DNA from: Salinigranum marinum
GTDB taxonomy: Archaea; Halobacteriota; Halobacteria; Halobacteriales; Haloferacaceae
DNA length: 64,000 bases
Direction: 5' to 3'
Assembly: GCF_024228675.1 (NCBI RefSeq)
Contig: NZ_CP100461.1
Location: 496,001 to 560,000 of the forward strand
Numbering within the stretch: position 1 is the first letter of the stretch; every line of letters starts with the position of its first letter. The notes under the pieces were generated by a model, which saw only the letters and a program-made list of their open reading frames with translations, had not been told where the DNA came from and ran no database searches. Positions 52,806 to 63,191 of this stretch are shown in pieces. Position numbers and translations under genes: made by a program.

Positions 52806-53909
52806 ATGGCCTCCTCAGCCGAAGTTCGCTCTATGACACGCTCTTTCGTCTCTCCTCCTCGCTACATCCAGGCCGCGGGGGCCGTCGACCAGCTCGGCTC
52901 TCACGTGGACCGTCTCGGCACGACCGCGCTTCTCGTCACCGACGGCCTCGTCCGTGACCTCATCGCCGATCCGGTCCGCCGTTCGTTCTCGACGACACGG
53001 GCGGAGTTTCACGTCGCCCTCTTCGACGGCCCGTGTACGGAATCCGAGATCGCTCGCCTCTCGGCGATCGCTCGCGAGCGGGAGGCCGACGTCGTCGTCG
53101 GAGCCGGTGGGGGAAACGCGATCGACGTGGCGAAGGGCGTCCGTGGGCGGGTCGGTGGGGCGCTCGTCTCGCTCCCGACGGTCGCCTCGAGCGACGCACC
53201 GACGAGCGGGATCTCGGTGACGTACTCCGACGACGGCCGGATCGCGGGCGGTATCGTACACGACAGGCGGCCGGAGCTGGTTCTCGTCGACACTGATGTC
53301 GTGACGGCGGCTCCGACTCGGTGGTTCGTCTCGGGCGTCGGTGACGCGCTCGCCACGCGGTTCGAGGCTGCCGCGACCGTCGAGAGCGGTGGGCAGACCG
53401 TCGCGGGCGGGCCACCAACGAGAGCGGGTGTCGCACTCGCCGAGGAGTGTTACGAAGCCGTCCGCGCGAACGCGCCCGCGGCCGTCGAGGCGGTGGACGC
53501 GGGAACCGTCACGGCTGCCGTCGAAGAGACCGTCGAAGCGATCATCCTTCTCTCGGGGCTGGGCTTCGAGAACGGTGGGCTCGCCGGCGCACACGCGGTC
53601 CACGACGGGATCGTGGCCGCGGTCGAAACCACCGCCACCCACGGCGAGATGGTGTGCTTCGGCCTGCTCGCACAGCTCGTCCTCGAGGAGATACCGACCG
53701 CAAAGCTCCGCGATATCGCCCGGTTCGCCAGCGACGTGGGTCTCCCAGTGACGCTCGACGGGATCGGCGCGTCCACGGACCACGTCGAAGCCATCGCCGC
53801 GGCGGCCTGCAGGGATGGGACGACCATCGGCAACCAGCCGGGTGACCCGACGCCGGCGGACGTGGCGGCGGCACTGCGCGGCGCGGACGAGTGTGGACGG
53901 TCGCTGTAG
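52806..53909 (+). CDS. gldA: Glycerol-dehydrogenase-like iron/zinc alcohol dehydrogenase
   Basis: This 367-residue enzyme has the dehydroquinate-synthase-like fold of GldA. NAD binds at VVGAGGGNAIDVAKG, and metal ligands are D180 (SGVGDALATRFEA), H263 (GAHAVHDG) and H279 (TTATHGEMV). GldA oxidises glycerol to dihydroxyacetone with NAD. The start MTRSFVSPPRY at 52833 is equally likely and closer to relatives. In this sugar locus it may act on another polyol. Confidence 0.83.
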   Translation: MASSAEVRSMTRSFVSPPRYIQAAGAVDQLGSHVDRLGTTALLVTDGLVRDLIADPVRRSFSTTRAEFHVALFDGPCTESEIARLSAIAREREADVVVGAGGGNAIDVAKGVRGRVGGALVSLPTVASSDAPTSGISVTYSDDGRIAGGIVHDRRPELVLVDTDVVTAAPTRWFVSGVGDALATRFEAAATVESGGQTVAGGPPTRAGVALAEECYEAVRANAPAAVEAVDAGTVTAAVEETVEAIILLSGLGFENGGLAGAHAVHDGIVAAVETTATHGEMVCFGLLAQLVLEEIPTAKLRDIARFASDVGLPVTLDGIGASTDHVEAIAAAACRDGTTIGNQPGDPTPADVAAALRGADECGRSL

Positions 53910-54007
53910 CGCTCGGGTGGTCTCGTTGACCGCTCGACGGTTGAGCATTGTCTTTGGTGATAGTTCGTTCCGTCTCCCTTAACTCTCTTTCGACAACGTC
54001 CCACGTA

Positions 54008-54064
54008 ACAGAACAGTTCGAATCTCGTTGTCCATGGCGGAATACATTTGTACCACTGTTCTGT
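54008..54064. promoter_or_regulatory. Inverted repeat ACAGAACAG / CTGTTCTGT before the IclR gene
   Basis: ACAGAACAG at 54008-54016 and its exact reverse complement at 54056-54064 flank the probable promoter of the IclR gene (ATG 54074). This is a plausible autoregulatory site pair for a dimer or tetramer. Confidence 0.5.
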
Positions 54065-54073
54065 ACGGGGCGT

Positions 54074-55036
54074 ATGGACGGAACGAACGGCGACGGGGCG
54101 GGACGCATGGTACAGACAGCCCGGACGACGTTCCGCGTGCTGGACGAGGTGAGTGCGCGGGAACGGGCCGGCGTCACCGAACTCGCGACCGCGCTGGAGA
54201 TGTCGAAGAGCGCCGTCCACCGCCATCTCGCGACGCTCGTCGCGGAGGGGCGTATCGAGAAACACGACGGCGAGTACCGACGCTCACTGCGGGAGACGGA
54301 GGGCCTTACCGCGGCGTTCGCCGTCGTCGAAGCCCTGAAAGGGCTCAGCGGGGCTACTCCGGGAGAGATCGCGTCGGAACTCGACCGCTCCGAGGCCACG
54401 GTCGAACACTACCTCTCGTGGCTCGAACGGAACGGCTACGTCACCCGACGGGGCGACGTCTACAAGAACGGCCTGAAGTTCCTCGACATCGGCGAGCGCG
54501 TGAAGTACGACACCGGCATCTTCGACATCGCGGCCGAACAGGTCGACCACCTCGCCGAAGAGAGCGGCGAACTCGCGCTCTTGAGCGTCCTCGAACACGG
54601 GCAGAACGTCCTCCTGTACAAGGCGAGCGGGAACGACGCGATCCAGACGGCCCACGAGATCGGCCTCCGAGAGCCGCTCCACTGTAGCGGGCTCGGCAAG
54701 GCGATCCTCTCGGAACTCCCCCGCGACCAGGTCGAACGGATCGTCGACGAACACGGCCTGCCCGTGTTCACGGAACAGACGATCACGGACCGTGAGGAGC
54801 TGTTCGAGGAACTCGATCGAACCAGTGACCGAGGGTACGCGATCGATCGGCAGGAGGCGAAGCCGGGCATTCGGTGCGTTGCAGCGCCCGTCGTCACGGA
54901 AGAACGCGAACTCTACGGCGCGGTGAGCGTGACCGCACCGAAGAGTCGGATGCAGGGTGATCGGTTCGAGGAGCGGATACCCGAACTCGTCACTGGTGCG
55001 GCGAACGTCATCGAGGTGAACTCGATCTACCTCTGA
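54074..55036 (+). CDS. IclR-family regulator with two helix-turn-helix domains
   Basis: This 320-residue protein is longer than the usual 250. A first winged helix (about 14-66, ARTTFRVLDEVS and ALEMSKSAVHRHLATL) is followed by a second (about 77-141, AAFAVVEALKGLSGATPGEIA and SEATVEHYLSWLERNGYV). The normal IclR effector domain follows (about 150-320, LALLSVLEHGQNVLLY, CSGLGKAIL, GYAIDRQEAKPGIRCVAAPV). It lies between the dehydrogenase and transporter genes and probably senses a sugar-derived ligand. Confidence 0.87.
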   Translation: MDGTNGDGAGRMVQTARTTFRVLDEVSARERAGVTELATALEMSKSAVHRHLATLVAEGRIEKHDGEYRRSLRETEGLTAAFAVVEALKGLSGATPGEIASELDRSEATVEHYLSWLERNGYVTRRGDVYKNGLKFLDIGERVKYDTGIFDIAAEQVDHLAEESGELALLSVLEHGQNVLLYKASGNDAIQTAHEIGLREPLHCSGLGKAILSELPRDQVERIVDEHGLPVFTEQTITDREELFEELDRTSDRGYAIDRQEAKPGIRCVAAPVVTEERELYGAVSVTAPKSRMQGDRFEERIPELVTGAANVIEVNSIYL

Positions 55037-55061
55037 TCGCGTTCGCGACCGGTTCGGACAC

Positions 55062-56177
<1,116 letters not shown>

Positions 56178-56342
56178 TGTCTGCCGCTGGCATGTGTCGT
56201 GAGACAACGTATATAATTTTTCATTGCTAATCGGATCGGCTGCCCGGAGGCAGCTCGTCGGAGGCCTCAGCGGCGCTCACGCGGGGCGGACGCCTCCCTC
56301 GTCGTCCGGAGACGACCACGGAGGATCCGTCGATAACAACTA

Positions 56343-56350
56343 TTATATAT
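56343..56350 (+). promoter_or_regulatory. TATA box of the transporter operon
   Basis: TTATATAT lies 24-31 bases before the ATG at 56374 of the binding-protein gene, so the operon message probably begins at or next to the start codon. Confidence 0.6.
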
Positions 56351-56373
56351 CCTAATCTAAAATCATAAAGCCG

Positions 56374-57693
56374 ATGGCTCGCAAGCAGAGAGGCTCTTCG
56401 GCGAGTAGGCGCAGGTTCATGAAAGCAGCCGGTGCAGCCGGGATCGTCGGCCTGGCCGGGTGTACTGGTGGCGGTGGTGGCGGCAACGGAGGCAACGGGG
56501 GCAGTTCGGCCGGGAGTTCCGGTTCCGGAACGACGACCATCCAGTTCTGGACGCTGTTCGCCGGCGGCGACGGCGAGGCGATGAAGGCGATGGTGGATCA
56601 GTTCAACTCGGAACACGACTCGATTCAGGTCGAACGCCAGCGCCAGCCGTTCGCCGAGTACTACGACAAGCTGTTCACCGCGATGACTGGCGGGAACGCA
56701 CCCGACCTCGCGGTGTTCCACACGACGGAACTGCAGCGATTCGTCCAGGCGATGCAGCCTCTCGGCGACCTGCTCTCGTCCGGCGCGGGTGACCAGTACG
56801 TCTCGTCCATCTGGGACCAGACGCAGTACGAGGGGTCGCGTGTCGCTCTCCCGCTCGACACACACCCGAACGGCCTCTACTACAACAAGGACATCTTCGA
56901 GGAGGCCGGCCTCGACCCCGAGAGCCCGCCGACGTCGTTCTCGGAACTGCAGGAGGCCGCCGGCACGATCGAGTCCGAGACGGACAAGCTGGCGTTCAGT
57001 CCGGACCCGTACAACCTATATCAAGTGCGACAGTTCATCGCGTGGCTCCGTGGGCGGGGCGGCACGTTCCTCAGCGACGACAAGACCAGCGCGGAGTTCG
57101 GCGACGCCCACGGGACGGCGCTCGGTGAGTTCTACGGCAACATCACCGGCGAGTGGAACTGGGACGAGGCCGACGCGACCGAGAACCGCGGCACCAAGGC
57201 CTTCCGCTCGGGTGATCTGGCGATGACGATCAACGGGACCTGGTACTTCGGCGTGCTCCAGCAACAGGACTTCGGCTGGGGCATGGCAAAGCCGTTCGTC
57301 GGTCCCGGTCAGGAGGTCGACCTCACGTGGGCCAACAGCCACACGCTCGGCGTCCCGGCCGGGACGGACAAGGCTCAGGCCGCCACGGAGGTCGCCGAGT
57401 GGCTCACACAGAACAGCCTCACGTGGGGGACGGACGCCGGTCACCTGCCGGCGGCCTCCGGGGTGCTCGAGTCCGACGAACTCCAGTCGGCGACGGTCTG
57501 GGACATGACGCTCTCGACGTACAACGAGATGGCACAGAACGGTGCCCTCGCGTACATGCCGAGCACGGAGAACAACCAGGACTACCAGCGGCCGGTCAAC
57601 AAGGCGCTCCAGCAGATCTACTCCGACCAGGCGACGGCCGCCGACGCCATCCCCAGCGCCGCAGAGCAGGTCACGAACAACCTGCAGGGCTAA
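56374..57693 (+). CDS. Tat lipoprotein, extracellular sugar-binding protein of the ABC importer
   Basis: This 439-residue solute-binding protein (family 1) has a Tat motif (SRRRFMKAAGAAGIVGLAGC) with lipobox Cys and a Gly/Ser tether. Family features are TTTIQFWTLFAGGDGEAMKAMVDQFN, FHTTELQRF, and LPLDTHPNGLYYNKDIFEEAGLD, followed by NGTWYFGVL. It would deliver a sugar or oligosaccharide to the two permeases that follow. Confidence 0.92.
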   Translation: MARKQRGSSASRRRFMKAAGAAGIVGLAGCTGGGGGGNGGNGGSSAGSSGSGTTTIQFWTLFAGGDGEAMKAMVDQFNSEHDSIQVERQRQPFAEYYDKLFTAMTGGNAPDLAVFHTTELQRFVQAMQPLGDLLSSGAGDQYVSSIWDQTQYEGSRVALPLDTHPNGLYYNKDIFEEAGLDPESPPTSFSELQEAAGTIESETDKLAFSPDPYNLYQVRQFIAWLRGRGGTFLSDDKTSAEFGDAHGTALGEFYGNITGEWNWDEADATENRGTKAFRSGDLAMTINGTWYFGVLQQQDFGWGMAKPFVGPGQEVDLTWANSHTLGVPAGTDKAQAATEVAEWLTQNSLTWGTDAGHLPAASGVLESDELQSATVWDMTLSTYNEMAQNGALAYMPSTENNQDYQRPVNKALQQIYSDQATAADAIPSAAEQVTNNLQG

Positions 57694-57699
57694 CAGCCG

Positions 57700-58623
57700 A
57701 TGGCAACGAAAGATAGGCTCTCGTTCAGCAGTCGGTTCGGGTCCATCGACCTCACCGACGCCGAGACGCGAGACGGCATCCTGTTCGCCCTGCCGTATCT
57801 CGCGCTGTTCTCGGTGTTCCTGCTCTACCCGCTCGTGAAGGGCTTTTACATGAGCCTCTTCGACTGGAACGCGTTCGCGCCCGCGCAGTCCGAGTTCATC
57901 CTCTTCGAGAACTACGCGCGGATGTTGAGCGACCCGGCCTTTTGGAAGTCGGTCCGCGCGACGGTCGTGTTCGTCGTCCTGACCGTGCCGACGCTCGTCG
58001 TCCTGGGGTTGGCGCTGGCGCTGGGCGTCAACCGCGACGTCAAAGGCAAACGGATACTGCGGACGGTCTTCTTCAGCCCGTACGTGCTGACCGTCTCGGT
58101 CGTCTCGCTCATCTGGGCGGAGCTGTACGCCCCACAGTACGGCGCGATCAACTACTACGTCGGGTTCGTGATCCAGAACCCGCCGTCGTGGCTGAACTCG
58201 TTCACCTGGGCGATGCCCGCGATCGCGATCGCGACGATCTGGTGGACCGTCGGGTTCAACTTCGTCATCCTGCTCGCGGCCCGGCAGAGCGTTCCTGAAC
58301 GCTTGTACGAGGCCGCGAAGATCGACGGTGCGAGTTCCTGGCGCGCGTTCAAGGACATCACCGTCCCGCAGATGCGGTCGGCGATCGTCTTCGTCACGAC
58401 CGTCCAGTTCATCTGGTCGTTCCAGGTGTTCGGGCAGGCGTACATCATGACCAACGGCGGCCCGGGTGAGTCCACCCAGACGCTCGTGATGTACCTGTTC
58501 CGGATGGCGTTCAACGAGGGACAGTTCGGCTACGCGGCCGCGGTCGGTTACTTCCTGTTCTTCGTGCTGGTGGCCGTGTCGCTGGGGAACTACTACTTCG
58601 TCAGCGGAGGTGACACCGCATGA
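57700..58623 (+). CDS. Sugar ABC transporter permease 1 (MalF/UgpA type)
   Basis: This 307-residue permease has six spans and the EAA loop EAAKIDGASSWRAFKDITVPQM, which docks to the ATPase. It starts 6 bases after the binding-protein stop and its own stop overlaps permease 2 (ATGA). Confidence 0.92.
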   Translation: MATKDRLSFSSRFGSIDLTDAETRDGILFALPYLALFSVFLLYPLVKGFYMSLFDWNAFAPAQSEFILFENYARMLSDPAFWKSVRATVVFVVLTVPTLVVLGLALALGVNRDVKGKRILRTVFFSPYVLTVSVVSLIWAELYAPQYGAINYYVGFVIQNPPSWLNSFTWAMPAIAIATIWWTVGFNFVILLAARQSVPERLYEAAKIDGASSWRAFKDITVPQMRSAIVFVTTVQFIWSFQVFGQAYIMTNGGPGESTQTLVMYLFRMAFNEGQFGYAAAVGYFLFFVLVAVSLGNYYFVSGGDTA

Positions 58624-59465
58624 GCACGGTCGGCTCGCGACTCCTGTCGGAGCGGGTCCGGTCGGTCGGGGTCTACGCCGCGCTGTACGGCGCAGCGGCA
58701 CTCTTCCTCGTGCCGTACGCCTACATGGTCTCGACGTCGCTGACGCCGGAGCAGTTCACGTTCTCGAACAAGCCGTACTGGATTCCGCCGGAGATCACCT
58801 TCCGCTGGTACGACGCCGTCCTCGCGGGAGCGCCGATCGTCCAGTGGGGCTTCAACACGTTCGTCATCGCGGCGACGACGACGGTCCTCGTGGTCCTCCT
58901 CGACTCGATGATCGCGTTCTCACTGACGAAACTGGACTGGCCAGGCAAGCGCATCGTGTTCACGATCATCGTCGCCTCGTTCATGGTGCCGGTGTTCGCG
59001 AACATGGTGCCGCTGTACACCATCATCACCGACTTCGGCCTGATCAACAACCCGCTGGCGGTGATCCTGCCGTTCAGTGCGATGCCGATCGGCGTGTTCC
59101 TGTTCACGCAGTTCTTCGACGACCTGCCGGACTCGGTCATCGAGGCCGCGAAACTGGACGGGTTCTCGACGTTCCAGATCTACTACAAGATCGTGTTGCC
59201 GCTGATGAAGCCGGCCATCGCCGCGCTGTCGCTGTACACGTTCGTCTACACCTGGAACCAGTTCCTCTGGCCGCTCATCGTGCTGCAGGGACAACAACAG
59301 TTCACCCTGCCCGTCGGGATCGTCACGATGCAACCGACGCAGGTGTTCCAGCCGGGCGCCGAGATGGCGGGGACGTTCCTCGCGGTCCTCCCGCTGTTCG
59401 TCGTCTTCCTCATCCTGCAGGAACACCTCGTGAACGCCGTGCAGATGCAGGGGACGACCGGATAA
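58620..59465 (+). CDS. Sugar ABC transporter permease 2 (MalG/UgpE type)
   Basis: This 281-residue permease pairs with the preceding one. The EAA loop is EAAKLDGFSTFQIYYKIVLPLMKPA. Its stop overlaps the next start (TAATG at 59463-59467). Six spans are visible. Confidence 0.92.
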   Translation: MSTVGSRLLSERVRSVGVYAALYGAAALFLVPYAYMVSTSLTPEQFTFSNKPYWIPPEITFRWYDAVLAGAPIVQWGFNTFVIAATTTVLVVLLDSMIAFSLTKLDWPGKRIVFTIIVASFMVPVFANMVPLYTIITDFGLINNPLAVILPFSAMPIGVFLFTQFFDDLPDSVIEAAKLDGFSTFQIYYKIVLPLMKPAIAALSLYTFVYTWNQFLWPLIVLQGQQQFTLPVGIVTMQPTQVFQPGAEMAGTFLAVLPLFVVFLILQEHLVNAVQMQGTTG

Positions 59466-60247
59466 TGTCTCGGAGCACCCCGCCCACGGCCACGTCCCGT
59501 GTCACGTGCGCGGACGACGGCCGATCGGAACGCACCGACTCCCGTCGTGCGGTCACCGACCCGGAGCAGTCCATGTTCCGCCGACGGGGCGGCGCGGACG
59601 CGCTCGAAGACGAGCGGAACGACGGGGAGCGGTCGAACGCCTTCGTCACGACGCTGCAGTTCGTCTATCGGCACAGCACGGCGCTCGTCCCGGCGAGCTT
59701 CCTCTGGGTGATCTGTTCGCTCCCGCTCGTCACCGTCGGCCCGGCCACGCTGGGCGTGTACTCGCTGGTACTGTCGCTCCGCGAGACGGGCCGCGTCGAT
59801 CGGGAACGGGTCGTCGGGACGGTTCGTGAGAACCTCGTCCCCGCGGCGTTCCTGGGGTTCCTCCCGGTGACGTTCGTCGGCATCGCGTCGCTGTACGTCG
59901 TCAGTGGGCTGGCGACCGGGCTCGTCGGCACCGCGTTCGCCGCCGGTGCGCTGTACGCGGGGCTGTATCTCGGGGTGCTGATGATCCCGACGTTCGTCTC
60001 GATGGCCGGCGGTGTCGACCCCAAGGTCGCGCTCCGCGAGTCGTACGTCTGGCTCGCGAGTTCGCCGGTGACCGGCCTGCAACTGCTGCTCGTGACGGGC
60101 ATCGTCCTCGTCGCGACGCTCGGGCTCAGCGTCGGGTTCCTCCTGCTGTTCGCGGGCGTCGCGGCCACCTACCACGCCGAAGTCGTCGTCCGCGCGGTGA
60201 CCGGCTCCGAGGAGTCACTGCCGAGCTTCGCCGCAACGCGACAGTGA
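59465..60247 (+). CDS. DUF624/YesL-like membrane protein
   Basis: This 260-residue protein has a 70-residue polar N-terminus and then five to six spans. LWVICSLPLVTVGPATLGVYSLVLSLRE matches the YesL/DUF624 pattern often found in bacterial glycan-uptake operons beside ABC permeases. It is translationally coupled to permease 2. Its role in transport is not established. Confidence 0.78.
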   Translation: MSRSTPPTATSRVTCADDGRSERTDSRRAVTDPEQSMFRRRGGADALEDERNDGERSNAFVTTLQFVYRHSTALVPASFLWVICSLPLVTVGPATLGVYSLVLSLRETGRVDRERVVGTVRENLVPAAFLGFLPVTFVGIASLYVVSGLATGLVGTAFAAGALYAGLYLGVLMIPTFVSMAGGVDPKVALRESYVWLASSPVTGLQLLLVTGIVLVATLGLSVGFLLLFAGVAATYHAEVVVRAVTGSEESLPSFAATRQ

Positions 60248-60364
60248 GGTCGTCCGCGCCGCGAACCGTCTGAGAACGCCCACACGGCGGCGACCCGCCG
60301 TGCCCGAACGCATGACAAGATTCATACCACGAATGCGAGAACACGACAACCAACTAGTGAAACC

Positions 60365-63184
60365 ATGAGCATCGAACAACACGAATCGACAGCGACGCGA
60401 CGAACGTCGCGGTCGCTCTCCGGAACCTGGACACTCCGTCTCGACCCCGACGACGTCGGTGTCGAGGAGGCGTGGACCGCGACCGACGCCGACTGGCACG
60501 ACGACGACTGTCTCGCCGTCGACGTCCCACACGCCTGGCAGGAGCACGAGACGTGTCGAGACTACACCGGCGTCGCCTGGTATCGGCGATCCGTGACGGT
60601 CGAGCAACTCCCGGAGAACGCGGTGTCGATCCTCGGGTTCGGTGCCGTCGACTACGAGACGACCGTCTGGGTCAACGGCGTCGAGTGCGGCTCGAACCGG
60701 GGCGGCTACCTCCCGTTCGAGGTGGACGTCACCGAGGCGCTCGAAGCCGGCGAGAACGTCGTGACGCTCAGGGTCGACGACCCCGAGAACATCGACGACG
60801 TCCCACACGGGAAGCAGGGCGATCCGTGGTACACGCGAGTCAGCGGGATCTGGCAGGACGTCGAACTCCGGACGCGACCACGGACGCGCGTCGACGACGT
60901 GCGGTTGACGCCCGACACCGACGCCGACACCGTCGGGGTCGACGTCGACGTCGCCGGCTTCGACGCCGCCTCGACGGACGCCCTCGCCGCACGCGTCCGC
61001 GTCGAGCGCGACGGCGAACCCGTCGCCGAGGCCGACCCGGTCGCGGTCACGGCCGACGACCACCACCCGACGGTGGGCCACGCGACGACGACGGTCGTCC
61101 TCGACAACCCCGACTACTGGCACCCGGACGACCCCGTGCTGTACGACGTCGTCGTCGATCTCGTCGACGAAGACGGCCCGGGCGGAGCCGTCGACACGTA
61201 CGAGGACTACTTCGGGATGCGCTCGGTCTCCTTCGAGGGTCGTCGCCTCTATCTGAACGGTGAGCCGCTGTTCATCCGTGGCGCGCTCGACCAGGGCTAC
61301 TACCCGGGGACGCTGTACCGACCCTTCGAGGAGGACCTCTTCGAGCGCGAGATCGAGACGGCGAAGGATCTCGGCTTCAACCTGCTGCGCAAACACATCA
61401 AGCCGGCCCACCCCGACTGGGTCGAGGCCGCGGACCGCCTCGGCATCCTCGTCTGGGAGGAGGTCGCGAACCCCGGGCGGTACACGGAGCGGTCGAAGCG
61501 CGAGGTCCGCGAACAGGCACGCGGACTCATCGAACGCGACTACAACCGACCCTCGGTGATCGCCTGGAGCCTCTACAACGAGGAGTGGGGGATCGGCCAC
61601 CACCACGACGAGACGTACGTCTGGGACGACCCCGAGAAGCAGGAGGCGCTCGGCGAACTGTACGAGGAGGCGAAGGCGTGGGACCCGACGCGGCTCGTCT
61701 GCGACAACTCCGGGTGGGCACACGTCGCGACCGACCTCAACGACTACCACCAGTACTTCGCCAGCCCCGACCGCTCGCGGGAGTGGGCCGACATGCTCGA
61801 CCACGTCCTCGCACACCCTCAAGAGAACTACGCCGCCGAGTGGACCGACCCGCACGAGACGCCGCTCGTCGTCTCGGAGTTCGGGACCTGGGGGCTCTGT
61901 GATACGGGGCGACTCCGCGAGTTCTACGACGGGAACCCGCCCTGGTTCTACCACCCGTTCCTCGTCCCCGAGAAACACCGGGGCGGCGACCTCGACAGCC
62001 ACCACCTCCATCTCGAATCCGGCGTGCGACGCTCCCCGGCCGGCTTCGACGAGCGGTACGAGGAGACCGCGTTTCCGGAGATGTTCGACGGCTTCGACGA
62101 GGCCGTCGAGACGTGGCAGTGGCGCGAGTTCGTCTCCCTGAAGGACCAGATCGAGGAACTCCGGCGGCACGACGATGTCGCCGGCTACGTCGTCACGGAG
62201 TGGAGCGACATCGAGTGGGAGTTCAACGGGATCATCGACTACCTGCGCGAGGAGAAGGCGTTCCACGACCGCTTCGCCGAGATCAACGACGCGCTCTGTG
62301 TCACCGCCGAGCCGGAGTCGCACGTCGGCTGGGCGGGCGAACCGTTCTCGCTCGCCCTCAGCGTCGTAAACGACACCGGTACTGGTGGGTCGGCGACGGT
62401 CGAGTGGACCGTCCGCGACGGCGACGACGTCGTCGAGAGCGGCGTCGAAGAGACCACGCTCGCGTCGTTCGGCCGGACGGATCTCGGAGCCGTCTCGTTC
62501 GTTCCCGAGGCACCCGACGGACCGAGGCGGCTCACCGTGGAGCTGACCGTCGACAGCGAGGTCGGGCGCACGACCAACCGCGAACACGTCGTGGTCGCAC
62601 CGCGGGCACTCCCCGCACGGCAGGACGTCCGCCTGTTCGTCGGCGACGACGCGCTGGCCGAGCGGCTCCGCGGCGCGCGATACTCGATCGTCGACGACAT
62701 CGACGCCGCAGACGTCGCGGTCGTCACGCACGTCGGCGACCACGTCGGCGAGTTCGTCGAGGGCGGCGCGTCGGCGCTGTTGCTTCCGGGCCCCGACGAG
62801 TTCCAGCCGCGGACGAACCTCTTCAGCTACCACGAACTCCCGCCGGGCGAGAACTGGAACCTCGCCTCCGCGATGTACGCACAGGACAGCCCGTTCCTCG
62901 CGGACCTCACCGACGGGAAGCGTCTCGGCTGGGCGTTCGAGGGTATCTTCCCGAACGCGGTCGCGACGGATCTCCACCGCGACACCGACGAGGTCCACGT
63001 CGGCTACATCGAAGGGTGGATGGCCAACTGGGGCTCGCCGCTCGCGTTCCGCCGGATCGGCGACGGCACCACCTGCACCTGTACGTTCCCTCTCGGAACG
63101 AACTACGGCGACCACGCGGTCGCGACGGTGCTGTTCGACCGACTCGTCGCCGATCTCGCCGCGCGGGACACCCACGTGGAGTAA
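60365..63184 (+). CDS. Glycoside hydrolase family 2 enzyme (beta-galactosidase-like)
   Basis: This 939-residue intracellular enzyme has the GH2 order: sugar-binding domain (about 15-170), Ig-like domain (to about 285), then the TIM barrel. The acid/base Glu is E406 in WSLYNEEW, and the nucleophile is E505 in VVSEFGTWG. Further C-terminal domains (about 640-939) include an Ig-like module and a glutamine-amidotransferase-like fold by pattern. GH2 includes beta-galactosidases, glucuronidases and mannosidases. The neighbouring galactonate-dehydratase-like gene favours galactosides but does not prove it. Confidence 0.88.
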   Translation: MSIEQHESTATRRTSRSLSGTWTLRLDPDDVGVEEAWTATDADWHDDDCLAVDVPHAWQEHETCRDYTGVAWYRRSVTVEQLPENAVSILGFGAVDYETTVWVNGVECGSNRGGYLPFEVDVTEALEAGENVVTLRVDDPENIDDVPHGKQGDPWYTRVSGIWQDVELRTRPRTRVDDVRLTPDTDADTVGVDVDVAGFDAASTDALAARVRVERDGEPVAEADPVAVTADDHHPTVGHATTTVVLDNPDYWHPDDPVLYDVVVDLVDEDGPGGAVDTYEDYFGMRSVSFEGRRLYLNGEPLFIRGALDQGYYPGTLYRPFEEDLFEREIETAKDLGFNLLRKHIKPAHPDWVEAADRLGILVWEEVANPGRYTERSKREVREQARGLIERDYNRPSVIAWSLYNEEWGIGHHHDETYVWDDPEKQEALGELYEEAKAWDPTRLVCDNSGWAHVATDLNDYHQYFASPDRSREWADMLDHVLAHPQENYAAEWTDPHETPLVVSEFGTWGLCDTGRLREFYDGNPPWFYHPFLVPEKHRGGDLDSHHLHLESGVRRSPAGFDERYEETAFPEMFDGFDEAVETWQWREFVSLKDQIEELRRHDDVAGYVVTEWSDIEWEFNGIIDYLREEKAFHDRFAEINDALCVTAEPESHVGWAGEPFSLALSVVNDTGTGGSATVEWTVRDGDDVVESGVEETTLASFGRTDLGAVSFVPEAPDGPRRLTVELTVDSEVGRTTNREHVVVAPRALPARQDVRLFVGDDALAERLRGARYSIVDDIDAADVAVVTHVGDHVGEFVEGGASALLLPGPDEFQPRTNLFSYHELPPGENWNLASAMYAQDSPFLADLTDGKRLGWAFEGIFPNAVATDLHRDTDEVHVGYIEGWMANWGSPLAFRRIGDGTTCTCTFPLGTNYGDHAVATVLFDRLVADLAARDTHVE

Positions 63185-63191
63185 ACCACGG

